Below, one piece after another: positions 8,601 to 16,520 of a stretch of DNA of 64,000 nucleotides (position 1 is the stretch's first letter; each line of letters opens with the position of its first letter). The notes beneath the pieces are model-generated. The model saw nothing but the letters and a program-made list of their open reading frames with translations. It ran no database searches and was not told the DNA's origin. The stretch covers positions 868,001-932,000 of the forward strand of contig CAWEUM010000005.1 in assembly GCA_963812255.1 (NCBI GenBank), given 5' to 3'. The translations under genes were made by a program, and so were the position numbers. Source of the stretch: DATJGR01 sp963812255. Its GTDB lineage: Bacteria; Pseudomonadota; Gammaproteobacteria; Pseudomonadales; Azotimanducaceae.

Positions 8601-10433
8601 CTACACCGCGAATTCCAGCGCCCGGGTCTCGATCGCCCGAAGCAGCGCTGCTTCGAAGGCATCTACCGACATCGTGTGCTGCTGAGACTGCCCGTAGCGG
8701 CGCAACGTGACGGTTCCATCCGCTTGTTCCCGCTCACCGACGATCAGTAGCAATGGAATCTTGCGTGTGGTGCCCTCACGGATTTTCTTGGATACCGTTT
8801 CGCTCTGGCTCGCCAGGTCTGCGCGAACGAATCGGCCACGCAGCCGTTCGACGATCGCCTGTCCATACGCTTGGTATTGCTCCGACACGGTCAGCACCTG
8901 CACCTGCACCGGCGCCAGCCATGTAGGAAACGCGCCACCGAAGTGCTCGATCAGGAACGCGACCATGCGTTCGTGCGTGCTAAACGGCGCCCGGTGAATA
9001 CAGTAGGGCATGTGTTCGCCACCGTCGGCGCCGACATAGGTCAAACCCATCCGAGCCGGTTGGGCAAAGTCGAGTTGCACGGTGCTGACCGTCTCCTCTC
9101 GTCCGGTCACGGTCGGAAACTGAATGTCGATCTTTGGCCCGTAGAACGCGGCTTCTCCCGGACCGTCGATGTAGTTGATGCCGAGTTCCTGCAACACCTC
9201 GGCCAGGACCCGCTCCGCGCTCGCCCACGCCGGCGGATTGTCGACGTACTTGTCCCTTCCCTTCGGATCGCCGAAGTCGGCACGCGACAGCCGTACGGTG
9301 TAACTGTCGAGGCCGAGAATACGGTACGCGTCGGCATACATCCGCATCACCGATTTGCATTCGTCCTTGACCTGCTCCGCTGTGCAATAGATGTGAGCGT
9401 CGTTGATGCACATGCCGCGCACCCGAACCAACCCGCCCACGGCACCCGAATCCTCCCAACGATATACCTGGCCGTACTCCGCCAACCGTAGCGGCAAATC
9501 GCGATAGCTGCGGGGCGACGACGCGTACACCTTATGGTGGTGGGGACAATTCATCGGGCGTAGCACGTAGGATTCGCGCACCTCGTGATCGCCGTCGTGC
9601 TCCTTCACATCCATGGCGGGATACATATGGTCGGCGTAGTGCCGCAAATGCCCCGTTCGGTTGTACAGCTCTGCTTTTGCAAGATGGGGTGTCGAGACAC
9701 GTTGATATCCGCCGCGAAATTCGAGTTCCTTGGCCAGTTTCTCGATCTCGTCTCGAATCACCGTTCCAGCCGGCAACCACAACGGCAGCCCCTTACCGAT
9801 GTCGTTGTCGAAGTGATAGATGCCCAGTTCCCGACCGAGTTTCTTGTGGTCGCGCGCGAGCGCGAGTTCATAGCGCGCGACGTAGTCATCGAGTTCTGCT
9901 TTGTTCACGAACGCCCATGCATAGATGCGCGTCATCATCACGTTGTCGGAATTGCCACGCCAATATGCGCCGGCGACGCTCTTCAACTTGAACGCGTCGC
10001 GTGGGATTTCTTTGGTGGTCTGCACGTGCGGCCCTTCGCACATATCGAGAAAGGGTCCATTGCGATAAAACGACAGCGATTCTAGATTCCGCTTGGCGAA
10101 CAGTTCGAGAGCGTATTCGCGCTTGTAGGGTTCCTTCATGTCGGCCAGCTTTGCAAGTGCCGCATCCTTCGATAGATCCTCACGATCGAATCGCTGGCCC
10201 TTCTTTAGGATCTTGCGCATGCGCTGTTCGATCTCTGGGAAATCTTCCTCAGTGATCGGCGCGCTCAGGATGAAGTCGTAGTAGAAGCCGTCGCGGATCG
10301 GTGGACCGAAGCCCAGGGTCGACCCCGGGCGCAGCTCCAGCACTGCCTGCGCGAGCACGTGCGCGAGACTGTGGCGGACACGGTAAAGCGCGTCGTCGGG
10401 ACTCAGTTCACCGCTATGTTCCAAACTCTCCAT
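8601..10433 (-). CDS. thrS: Threonyl-tRNA synthetase lacking the TGS domain
   Basis: This enzyme charges tRNA-Thr with threonine. It has 610 residues, against about 640 for E. coli. The protein begins directly with the editing domain (HSLAH near residue 21 and the C-x3-H of MCEGPH), so the N-terminal TGS domain is absent. The zinc ligands of the catalytic core are present as Cys in RPMNCPHH, His in NDAHIYC and His in YCIHRAP, and the C-terminal anticodon-binding domain begins near PTWLAPVQV. The active-site loop reads RVRGMCINDAH, where the usual enzyme has RVRGFTQDDAH. The ATG has a GGGAG site 6 bases upstream, and the leader upstream leaves no room for a missing TGS domain. infC, rpmI and rplT do not follow it. 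Confidence 0.95.
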   Translation of the reverse strand: MESLEHSGELSPDDALYRVRHSLAHVLAQAVLELRPGSTLGFGPPIRDGFYYDFILSAPITEEDFPEIEQRMRKILKKGQRFDREDLSKDAALAKLADMKEPYKREYALELFAKRNLESLSFYRNGPFLDMCEGPHVQTTKEIPRDAFKLKSVAGAYWRGNSDNVMMTRIYAWAFVNKAELDDYVARYELALARDHKKLGRELGIYHFDNDIGKGLPLWLPAGTVIRDEIEKLAKELEFRGGYQRVSTPHLAKAELYNRTGHLRHYADHMYPAMDVKEHDGDHEVRESYVLRPMNCPHHHKVYASSPRSYRDLPLRLAEYGQVYRWEDSGAVGGLVRVRGMCINDAHIYCTAEQVKDECKSVMRMYADAYRILGLDSYTVRLSRADFGDPKGRDKYVDNPPAWASAERVLAEVLQELGINYIDGPGEAAFYGPKIDIQFPTVTGREETVSTVQLDFAQPARMGLTYVGADGGEHMPYCIHRAPFSTHERMVAFLIEHFGGAFPTWLAPVQVQVLTVSEQYQAYGQAIVERLRGRFVRADLASQSETVSKKIREGTTRKIPLLLIVGEREQADGTVTLRRYGQSQQHTMSVDAFEAALLRAIETRALEFAV

Positions 10434-10443
10434 GACGTTCTCC

Positions 10444-10484
10444 CAAAAAAAGAAAAACCCCGTCGGCGGTCGCCTTGGGGGTTT
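10444..10484 (-). terminator. Intrinsic terminator of the thrS attenuator
   Basis: On the minus strand, AAACCCC (10484-10478) pairs with GGGGTTT (10461-10455) around a 16-base loop, followed by a T-rich run of five T, a C and seven T. It sits directly in front of the thrS ribosome binding site, so it can only act as an attenuator, not as an end-of-gene terminator. Confidence 0.85.
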
Positions 10485-10552
10485 CTGTTCGAAGGCGACC
10501 CCTACTCTCGGGTCGCCTGTCTCGTCGCGCTGCGTACGACGTCAGGCCACCC
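10468..10552 (-). promoter_or_regulatory. Alternative-hairpin array of the thrS attenuator
   Basis: Reading the minus strand, segment B GGGTGGCCT (10552-10544) can pair with segment C AGGCGACCC (10518-10510) with one mismatch. C can instead pair with D GGTCGCCTT (10500-10492) over 8 perfect bases. D can pair with E AAGGCGACC (10476-10468) over 9 perfect bases. E is the loop-side part of the terminator hairpin. The arrangement gives two mutually exclusive states: B:C plus D:E (antitermination) or C:D plus terminator. B overlaps the leader stop codon. Confidence 0.75.
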
Positions 10553-10601
10553 GCCACGACGTAGTCGTGGCGGTCGTCGTCGTTGCATCGCGCACCTGCA
10601 T
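10542..10601 (-). CDS. Threonine-rich leader peptide of thrS
   Basis: A 19-codon open frame on the minus strand encodes MQVRDATTTTATTTSWRVA. Seven of the eight residues at positions 7-14 are threonine, encoded by ACG, ACC and ACT. A GGAG ribosome binding site ends 8 bases before the ATG. It lies between a good promoter and the thrS terminator, as expected for a ribosome-stalling leader peptide of the ThrL/PheM kind. The Thr codons themselves form one arm of a perfect 10-base hairpin (CCGCCACGAC with GTCGTGGCGG). The peptide is probably only a sensor of charged tRNA-Thr. Confidence 0.85.
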   Translation of the reverse strand: MQVRDATTTTATTTSWRVA

Positions 10602-10628
10602 CAAATCAGCTCCATCGAAACAGTCGCA

Positions 10629-10656
10629 ATGATAGTGAGGCACCGGCTGAATGCAA
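10629..10656 (-). promoter_or_regulatory. Sigma70-type promoter of the thrS leader
   Basis: On the minus strand a -35 box TTGCAT (10656-10651) is separated by 16 bases from a -10 box TATCAT (10634-10629). Transcription would begin near 10622, about 20 bases before the leader ATG. Confidence 0.7.
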
Positions 10657-11049
10657 CCTCGCGTCATCGACGGATAGCCAACGGATCTACTGAGACGGCG
10701 GTGCGCGGGTGAGGAGGCCAATCAGCTCCTCGGATTGGTAATCTTGCGATCGGTGGTGCTCGGCCTTTCAGCGGATTGCTCGCGCGCCGGGTCGCTGGCG
10801 GGCCTGGTATGCAAACGGCGCGCGCGAACGGCATGTCCGCCGTCGCGATTCGACGCGTCGCCTCGGTTGCGTCGCTCTCGCGCAATGAGATGCGACTCGC
10901 TCCTGTCGATCATCAGAAAAACTCCGCGGCGAACTGCGCCAATGGATCTGTAAAAGGGGATTACGGACGGACGTGAGATCATCGCCCAGCGACAAAGTTC
11001 GCTTCCATTGACCAAGTCACAGTCCGTCGCGAGGGTTTGCCGGGAGGGC
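10657..11049. other. Intergenic stretch with no supported feature
   Basis: This is the gap between the end of the HAD gene and the thrS promoter. Short open frames on both strands have no ribosome binding site or recognisable protein. I saw no tRNA-like GTTCGA arm, no repeat and no terminator with a T-run. Its base composition resembles the surrounding coding DNA, so a decayed gene is possible but I cannot show it. Confidence 0.4.
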
Positions 11050-11727
11050 CTAGATGGACTCGCCCAGCATGCCCGCCACGTCGTGCAGACTGCGCACCAC
11101 CACGTGCCCCAGACGTCGCACTTGTTCGGCCGGCTGGACAAGGTCCGGCACCTGAACCACCCGGAATCCGGCCGCGTGCGCCGAACGCACGCCGTTGTCC
11201 GAATCCTCGATTGCCCAGCACTCGTTCGGCGCATGGCCCAGCGCGGCCGCCGCAGCCAGGTACGGTTCGGGGTGAGGCTTGCAGTGCGTCACCGCGTCAC
11301 CGCCAACGATTGTGTAGAAGAACTCGATGAGGCCCGCCAGACGCAGCTTCGTCTTCGCCAACTCAGCGGCGGTCGACGTCGCCACCGCCATCGGAATACG
11401 CTTGCTCCGCGCCTGTGCGAGAAGCTCGATCGCACCATCCTTGACGGCGACGGGCCGCGTCGTCACACGCGCTTCGTACAACTCGAACCAGTCGCGACTG
11501 AGTCCCTCATATGCGGCGTGCCCGACCTGAGCCGCCAGGATCTCACGGGTGCCCTGCACGCTTGTCCCGACGCAACGCAGATAGATATCGCGCGCAATGG
11601 TCACGCCGCGGCGGTTGCAAACCTCTTCGAACGCCGCCAATGCGATGCGCTCCGTATCAAGCAACAGACCATCCATGTCGAACACAATGGCCCGTGGAGG
11701 AAGAACCGACGCGGGTGCGTCGTTCAA
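11050..11727 (-). CDS. HAD-family hydrolase, phosphoglucomutase-like subfamily
   Basis: This 225-residue cytoplasmic phosphatase belongs to the beta-phosphoglucomutase/YniC group of HAD enzymes. Motif I FDMDGLLLDTE supplies the aspartate nucleophile, motif II is VATSTA, the conserved lysine is in HCKPHPEPYL and motif III is IEDSDNGV. A small sugar phosphate is the likely substrate, but the exact one cannot be read from sequence. The frame stays open far upstream; the best start is the TTG at 11727, which overlaps the aconitase stop codon as TTGA and gives the normal family N-terminus. It is translationally coupled to acnA. Confidence 0.85.
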   Translation of the reverse strand: MNDAPASVLPPRAIVFDMDGLLLDTERIALAAFEEVCNRRGVTIARDIYLRCVGTSVQGTREILAAQVGHAAYEGLSRDWFELYEARVTTRPVAVKDGAIELLAQARSKRIPMAVATSTAAELAKTKLRLAGLIEFFYTIVGGDAVTHCKPHPEPYLAAAAALGHAPNECWAIEDSDNGVRSAHAAGFRVVQVPDLVQPAEQVRRLGHVVVRSLHDVAGMLGESI

Positions 11728-14402
11728 GCAGCGTCCCGCGTCAGGTTGTTCAACACGTACTGCAGAATACCGCCGCTCTTGAAGTATTCGATTTCGTTGT
11801 CGGTATTGAGCCGACTGATGACGGTGACGTTCTGAGTGGTGCCATCGGCACGGTGGATCGTCAGCGCGAGTTCCTGAGACGGCTTGATGTCTTTGACGCC
11901 CGCCGGTAGCGCGATATCCAGAATCTCGTTGCCAACGAGGCCGAGGGTTTTGCGTGTGTCGCCAGGCTTGAACTGCATCGGCAACACGCCCATGCCGATC
12001 AGATTGGAACGGTGAATACGCTCGAAGCTCTCGGCGATGACGCCTTTCACCCCCAACAGCCGGGTACCTTTGGCAGCCCAGTCGCGGCTCGATCCGGTTC
12101 CGTATTCTTTGCCCGCCAACACGATCAGCGGGGTGCCCTCTCCTTGATAGCGCATCGCCGCGTCGTATATCGACAACTCGTCGCCGCTCGGTACGTGGCG
12201 CGTGTAACCACCTTCGGTGCCCGGCACCATTTCGTTCTTGATGCGAATGTTGGCGAACGTGCCGCGCATCATCACTTCGTGGTTGCCGCGGCGCGATCCA
12301 TACGAATTGAAATCCGCCACATCGACGCCGTGCTGCACGAGATAGTGGCCAGCGGGACTGTCCGGCTGAATCTCGCCGGCCGGTGAGATATGGTCCGTCG
12401 TCACCGAATCGCCCAGCAGTGCGAGAATTCGCGCCCCGCGCACCTCGATGGGCTGATCGAGATCGTCGCCGACCTTGAAAAACGGCGGTTGCTTGATGTA
12501 CGTCGAGTTTTCCCAGCCGTAGGTGCCCTTCGCATCGACCTTGATCGCCTGCCACGCGGCCGGTCCGGTGAATACGTCGGCATATTCCCGCTCGAACATA
12601 TCCGCGGACACTTGCGAGACGACGTTGGCGACCTCCGCATTGCTGGGCCAGATGTCCTTCAAGAAAACATTCTTGCCACTCGCGTCCTGGCCAATCGGAT
12701 CTTTCGACAGATCGATCCTCATCGTCCCGGCAATGGCATAAGCCACGACGAGCGGCGGTGACGCCAGCCAGTTCGTGCGCACTTCCTGATGCACCCGGCC
12801 TTCGAAGTTCCGATTACCCGACAACACCGAGGACACGACCAGATCACCTTGGGAAATTGCGGCTGAGATCGATTCAGGCAGCGGCCCGGAGTTGCCAATA
12901 CACGTCGTACAACCGTAGCCGACGAGATTGAAGCCGAGTTGATCGAGCGATGCCTGCAGGCCCGCCTTCATCAGGTATTCCGTCACGACCTTCGAACCCG
13001 GCGCCAGCGACGTCTTGACCCAGGGCTTCACCGTCAAGCCCAGCGCCAGCGCCTTCTTGGCGACGAGACCGGCCGCGAGCATCACCGCGGGGTTCGACGT
13101 GTTTGTACACGACGTGATCGCGGCGATCACGACGTCGCCGTGGCCGAGGTCGTAATCGGAACCCGTGACATGCGTGCGTGCGTCTTTGTTCTTGCGCCCC
13201 TGCAGATCGAGTTCGTCGTCTACGGCCTTGCGCATGTCCGTCATCGCAACACGATCCTGGGGGCGCTTCGGACCAGCGAGGCTCGGTACAACCGTGCCGA
13301 GATCCAGTTCCAGTGTATCCGTGAATACAGGATCGGCCATGTTCGGGTCGCGCCACATCCCCTGCGCCTTCGCATAGGCCTCGACCAGCGCCACGTTGTC
13401 CGCCGAACGGCCCGACAGCTTCAAGTAGTTGATTGTCTCGATATCGATCGGAAACAGTCCGCACGTCGCGCCGTATTCCGGCGCCATGTTCGCAATCGTC
13501 GCGCGATCGGCAAGCGGTAGATGATCCAGACCCTCGCCGAAGAACTCGACAAACTTGTCGACGACGCCCTTCTTGCGCAACATTTCGACGACGCGCAGCA
13601 CCAGATCGGTCGCTGTGATGCCTTCCTTGAGTTTGCCGGTCAGGCGAAAGCCGACGACGGCCGGGATCAGCATGGAGATCGGTTGGCCGAGCATTGCCGC
13701 TTCGGCTTCGATACCGCCGACACCCCAGCCGAGGACACCGAGACCGTTGATCATGGTCGTGTGACTGTCGGTGCCGACCAATGTGTCGGGATAGGCAACC
13801 GTGCGGCCATTCTCGGTCTTGGTCCAAACGACGCGAGCCAAGTATTCGAGGTTGACCTGATGGCAGATGCCGGTGCCCGGCGGCACGACACGGAAATTGT
13901 CGAACGCAGTCTGACCCCAACGCAGGAAGCGGTATCGCTCGCGGTTGCGCTCCATCTCGATGTCGACGTTTTCTTCGAACGCCTTCTGGGTACCGAACTT
14001 ATCGACCATCACCGAGTGGTCGATAACCAGATCGACCGGCGACAACGGATTGATGATGCTCGGATCCAGACCCGCAGCGACCACGGCGCTGCGCATTGCG
14101 GCCAGATCGGCGACACCAGGCACGCCGGTGAAATCCTGCATCAATACCCGCGCGGGACGGTAGGCTATCTCGTCCGCCGGCGGCGGATTCACGGCCCAGT
14201 TGCCAAGCGCCTCGATATCCTCTTTGCGCACGCTGTTGCCATCTTCGAAGCGCAACAGGTTTTCCAGCAGGATTTTCAGTGACATCGGCAGTTGGTCTAC
14301 CGCACCGATACCCGCCTGCTGCGCGGCTGGAAGGCTGAAATAGTCGAACTGCTGCTCGCCGACCTTCAGAGTCTTACGCGTTGAGAAGCTGTCGTTACTC
14401 AT
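11724..14402 (-). CDS. acnA: Aconitate hydratase A
   Basis: This is the citric acid cycle enzyme interconverting citrate and isocitrate through a [4Fe-4S] cluster. At 892 residues it matches E. coli AcnA. The cluster cysteines lie in SCTNTSNP and in GYGCTTCIGNSG, and the swivel-domain substrate loop GSSRDWAAKG is intact. A strong GAGGGGG ribosome binding site precedes the ATG. The related IRP/AcnA fold can also bind RNA when the cluster is lost. It is followed by the HAD gene with a 4-base overlap. Confidence 0.97.
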   Translation of the reverse strand: MSNDSFSTRKTLKVGEQQFDYFSLPAAQQAGIGAVDQLPMSLKILLENLLRFEDGNSVRKEDIEALGNWAVNPPPADEIAYRPARVLMQDFTGVPGVADLAAMRSAVVAAGLDPSIINPLSPVDLVIDHSVMVDKFGTQKAFEENVDIEMERNRERYRFLRWGQTAFDNFRVVPPGTGICHQVNLEYLARVVWTKTENGRTVAYPDTLVGTDSHTTMINGLGVLGWGVGGIEAEAAMLGQPISMLIPAVVGFRLTGKLKEGITATDLVLRVVEMLRKKGVVDKFVEFFGEGLDHLPLADRATIANMAPEYGATCGLFPIDIETINYLKLSGRSADNVALVEAYAKAQGMWRDPNMADPVFTDTLELDLGTVVPSLAGPKRPQDRVAMTDMRKAVDDELDLQGRKNKDARTHVTGSDYDLGHGDVVIAAITSCTNTSNPAVMLAAGLVAKKALALGLTVKPWVKTSLAPGSKVVTEYLMKAGLQASLDQLGFNLVGYGCTTCIGNSGPLPESISAAISQGDLVVSSVLSGNRNFEGRVHQEVRTNWLASPPLVVAYAIAGTMRIDLSKDPIGQDASGKNVFLKDIWPSNAEVANVVSQVSADMFEREYADVFTGPAAWQAIKVDAKGTYGWENSTYIKQPPFFKVGDDLDQPIEVRGARILALLGDSVTTDHISPAGEIQPDSPAGHYLVQHGVDVADFNSYGSRRGNHEVMMRGTFANIRIKNEMVPGTEGGYTRHVPSGDELSIYDAAMRYQGEGTPLIVLAGKEYGTGSSRDWAAKGTRLLGVKGVIAESFERIHRSNLIGMGVLPMQFKPGDTRKTLGLVGNEILDIALPAGVKDIKPSQELALTIHRADGTTQNVTVISRLNTDNEIEYFKSGGILQYVLNNLTRDAA

Positions 14403-14509
14403 GCGAATCCGCGCCCCCTCGAGAATTTTCCTTTGAGGCTGCGCATTCTAGAGCCGCAATATCGAAAGAAAAGCGAATCCGCGAAAACTAATGCTTGCCG
14501 GTGCGGAAT

Positions 14510-14544
14510 GATCCGGACCGCCGAAGGATTCGGCGGTCCGGATC
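14510..14544. terminator. Perfect 16-bp inverted repeat between hsp20 and acnA
   Basis: The arms 14510-14525 and 14529-14544 are exact reverse complements around a 3-base loop (GGA). It starts 13 bases downstream of the Hsp20 stop codon. Neither side has a T-run, so it is not a textbook intrinsic terminator. It would still form a very stable RNA hairpin that could stop transcription or protect the hsp20 3' end. Confidence 0.6.
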
Positions 14545-14557
14545 GGCCGTAACGCCG

Positions 14558-14989
14558 TCAGCTTTGAACGCTGACCTCGATCGCGCGCGGCTTCACTTCT
14601 GCACGCTTGGCGACCTTCAGATACAGCACCCCGTCCTTGGCATTGGCTTCAATGCGGTTCTCGTCGGCATTTTCCGGCAACCGGAAGCTGCGCGTGAACC
14701 GACCGTAACGTCGCTCGACACGATGCACTTTGCCTTGCGTTTCCTTCTCGTATTTGCGTTCGCCGCTGACGGCGAGCACACCATCCTTGAAGGTGACCTT
14801 CACGTCTGCTGCCGCTACCGCGGGCACTTCGAGATCGATCTGATAATCCTCATCGGTCTCACGAATATCCACTGCCGGATTCCAGTCGCTGGTGGCCATA
14901 TTTTCGCCCCAGCCGCTGAAGCCCTGGTCTACGAATCGATTGAAGAACTGGTCCATCTCCCGGGTGGGGTTCCAACGTACAATGCTCAT
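14558..14989 (-). CDS. Small heat-shock protein, Hsp20/IbpA family
   Basis: This 143-residue ATP-independent chaperone holds unfolding proteins in the cytoplasm. The alpha-crystallin domain runs from about residue 38 to 130, with EVPAVAAADVKVTFKDGVLAVSGER in its first half and NRIEANAKDGVLYLKVAKR near its end; the C-terminal tail carries the I-x-V motif (IEV). The N-terminus WNPTREMDQFFNRF is typical of class A bacterial Hsp20. The ATG at 14989 has a GGAG site 8 bases upstream; a GTG one codon earlier is less likely. An RpoH-type promoter lies 60-90 bases upstream. Confidence 0.95.
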   Translation of the reverse strand: MSIVRWNPTREMDQFFNRFVDQGFSGWGENMATSDWNPAVDIRETDEDYQIDLEVPAVAAADVKVTFKDGVLAVSGERKYEKETQGKVHRVERRYGRFTRSFRLPENADENRIEANAKDGVLYLKVAKRAEVKPRAIEVSVQS

Positions 14990-15049
14990 CACTCAATCTC
15001 CACGAAGTTTGTCTGACTCGGGATCACCACGACCCCGCCACGCGTACAA

Positions 15050-15077
15050 CAATGGGGGTGGACCAACGAATTCAAAG
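15050..15077 (-). promoter_or_regulatory. RpoH (sigma32) type promoter of hsp20
   Basis: On the minus strand, CTTTGAA (15077-15071) is followed after 13 bases by CCCCATTG (15057-15050). This fits the sigma32 pattern of a CTTGAA-like -35 and CCCCAT -10. The transcript would have an untranslated leader of roughly 55 bases before the Hsp20 ATG. Confidence 0.75.
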
Positions 15078-15136
15078 GGATTGAAAAGTCGGATATCGAT
15101 CCCCAAGGACACACGTCCAAATCCAGGAGCCGTTCG

Positions 15137-15565
15137 ATGACCAAGATGACTCAGCAGGAAAAACAAGCGTTTCTCGCGGACCTGCACGTTGGCGTTCTGT
15201 CGATTCCGCAGGCGTCACATGGTCCGCTGACGGTGCCCATCTGGTACGACTACTCGCCCGGCGGCGAGCTCTGGTTCTTGACCGGCCCCTCGTCGCGCAA
15301 GGGCAAGCTGCTCGAGCTGGGCACGCGCGTGAGCCTGTGTGCGCAGACCGAAACGCCCCCGTACAAATACGTCAGCATCGAAGGGCCGGTAGTATCGATC
15401 GCGCCATCTGACAAGGAGAAATACGGCCGCCCGATGGCGCACCGCTATCTTGGAAAGAAACGCGGTGATCAATACACCGATTCCGACGACCCGAGCGCAA
15501 GCGTGATCGTGAAAGTGCGTCCGGAGCAGTGGCTCGCTGTCGACTACGGCAAGCTCGGGCTGTGA
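15137..15565 (+). CDS. Pyridoxamine 5'-phosphate oxidase-like flavin-binding protein
   Basis: This 142-residue protein has the split-barrel PPOX fold that binds FMN or F420. The N-terminal helix with FLADLHVGVLSI, the strand pair PLTVPIWYDYSPGGELWFLTG and the SSRKGKLLELGTRVSLC segment are the family pattern. The C-terminal VIVKVRPEQWLAVDYGKLG closes the barrel. It is much shorter than true PdxH, which is encoded at 36523-37179, so it is probably a general flavin-dependent reductase or oxidase of unknown substrate. It is divergent from hsp20. Confidence 0.85.
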   Translation: MTKMTQQEKQAFLADLHVGVLSIPQASHGPLTVPIWYDYSPGGELWFLTGPSSRKGKLLELGTRVSLCAQTETPPYKYVSIEGPVVSIAPSDKEKYGRPMAHRYLGKKRGDQYTDSDDPSASVIVKVRPEQWLAVDYGKLGL

Positions 15566-15663
15566 ACCCATCCCTGGGGGCCCGCTGTTGTGCCATCCCT
15601 AGCGCAACACGGTCCGGCACAACACACATCCACCTCCACCGCGAACCGTAGCTCAACCAGTGC

Positions 15664-16505
15664 TCAGACCAAATCTGGCAATTGGCGGACAAAGCTCGCG
15701 ACGATCTCGACGACGCGCGGCGCGAGCGAGTTGGGAATGTTGTGTCCCATACCGGCAACGATTTCAAGTTTCGCGCCCGGGATGACCGCAGCAGTGTCGC
15801 GTCCCGCCGCAGCCGGAATCAGTGGGTCCTCGGCACCGTGGAGGACCAGTGTCGGTACGGTCAGCTTGCGCAACCGTGCGACACCGCTGCCGTGGCGATC
15901 ACCGCCTGCATCTGCCGTGCGGTACCCTCAGGGCGATTGCTCCGTTGATACGCAGCACGCGCCGCCGCGAGGCGTTCGTCGAGCGATTCCGGATAGCCAG
16001 GGCTGCCGAATAGCGCGCGGTTTTCTGCGTTCAACGCAATCAGCGCCTCCGGTGACGCAGCGATTTCGACCAATCGCGCCCGCATCTCCGCTGATGGCAT
16101 CGGCAATTCCGGATTGCCCGTCGTCGACATCACGGAAATCAAACTGCGCACACGCGAAGCGTGTTCGATCGCGACGTGCTGGGCGATCATGCCACCCAGC
16201 GAGATACCAAAGACATGGGCCGAATCGACGATCAGATGGTTGAGCACAGCGATGACGTCATTGGCCATGTCTTCGAGCCGATACTGCGGACTGCCAGCAG
16301 CGTCACTCAGCTTGCTGGACAACCCTGTATCGCGATTGTCGAACGCGATGACTTCGAACCCCCCCCTTTACCAATCCATCGATCAACGCCGGCGGCCATT
16401 CGATCAACTGCGTCCCGAGTCCGCGAATCAGCACGATAGGCGGGCCACCGCGTCGACCGTGAGTCTCGTAGTACAAGGCGACATTCTTGACGTCGTCGGC
16501 ATCGT
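15664..16505 (-). pseudogene. Alpha/beta hydrolase, disrupted by two frameshifts
   Basis: The fragments together make one alpha/beta hydrolase of the 3-oxoadipate enol-lactonase-like type. The N-terminal part reads VALYYETHGRRGGPP; the middle holds the nucleophile elbow GISLGGM and the C-terminal part holds the acid in AEDPLIP and the histidine in GMGHNIP. The first break is in a run of eight G (minus strand, forward C run at about 16359-16366), where seven would keep the frame. The second is near 15880, between AVIATAA and RLRKLTVPTLVLHG. No usual start codon is in frame at the N-terminus either. It is either a recent pseudogene or a sequencing error. Confidence 0.8.
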
Positions 16506-16520
16506 CGTCGCTCCGTATCG

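Noticed and set aside
10657..11049. A tRNA or small gene upstream of thrS
   Set aside because: No T-arm consensus, no paired acceptor ends and no ribosome binding site could be found on either strand.
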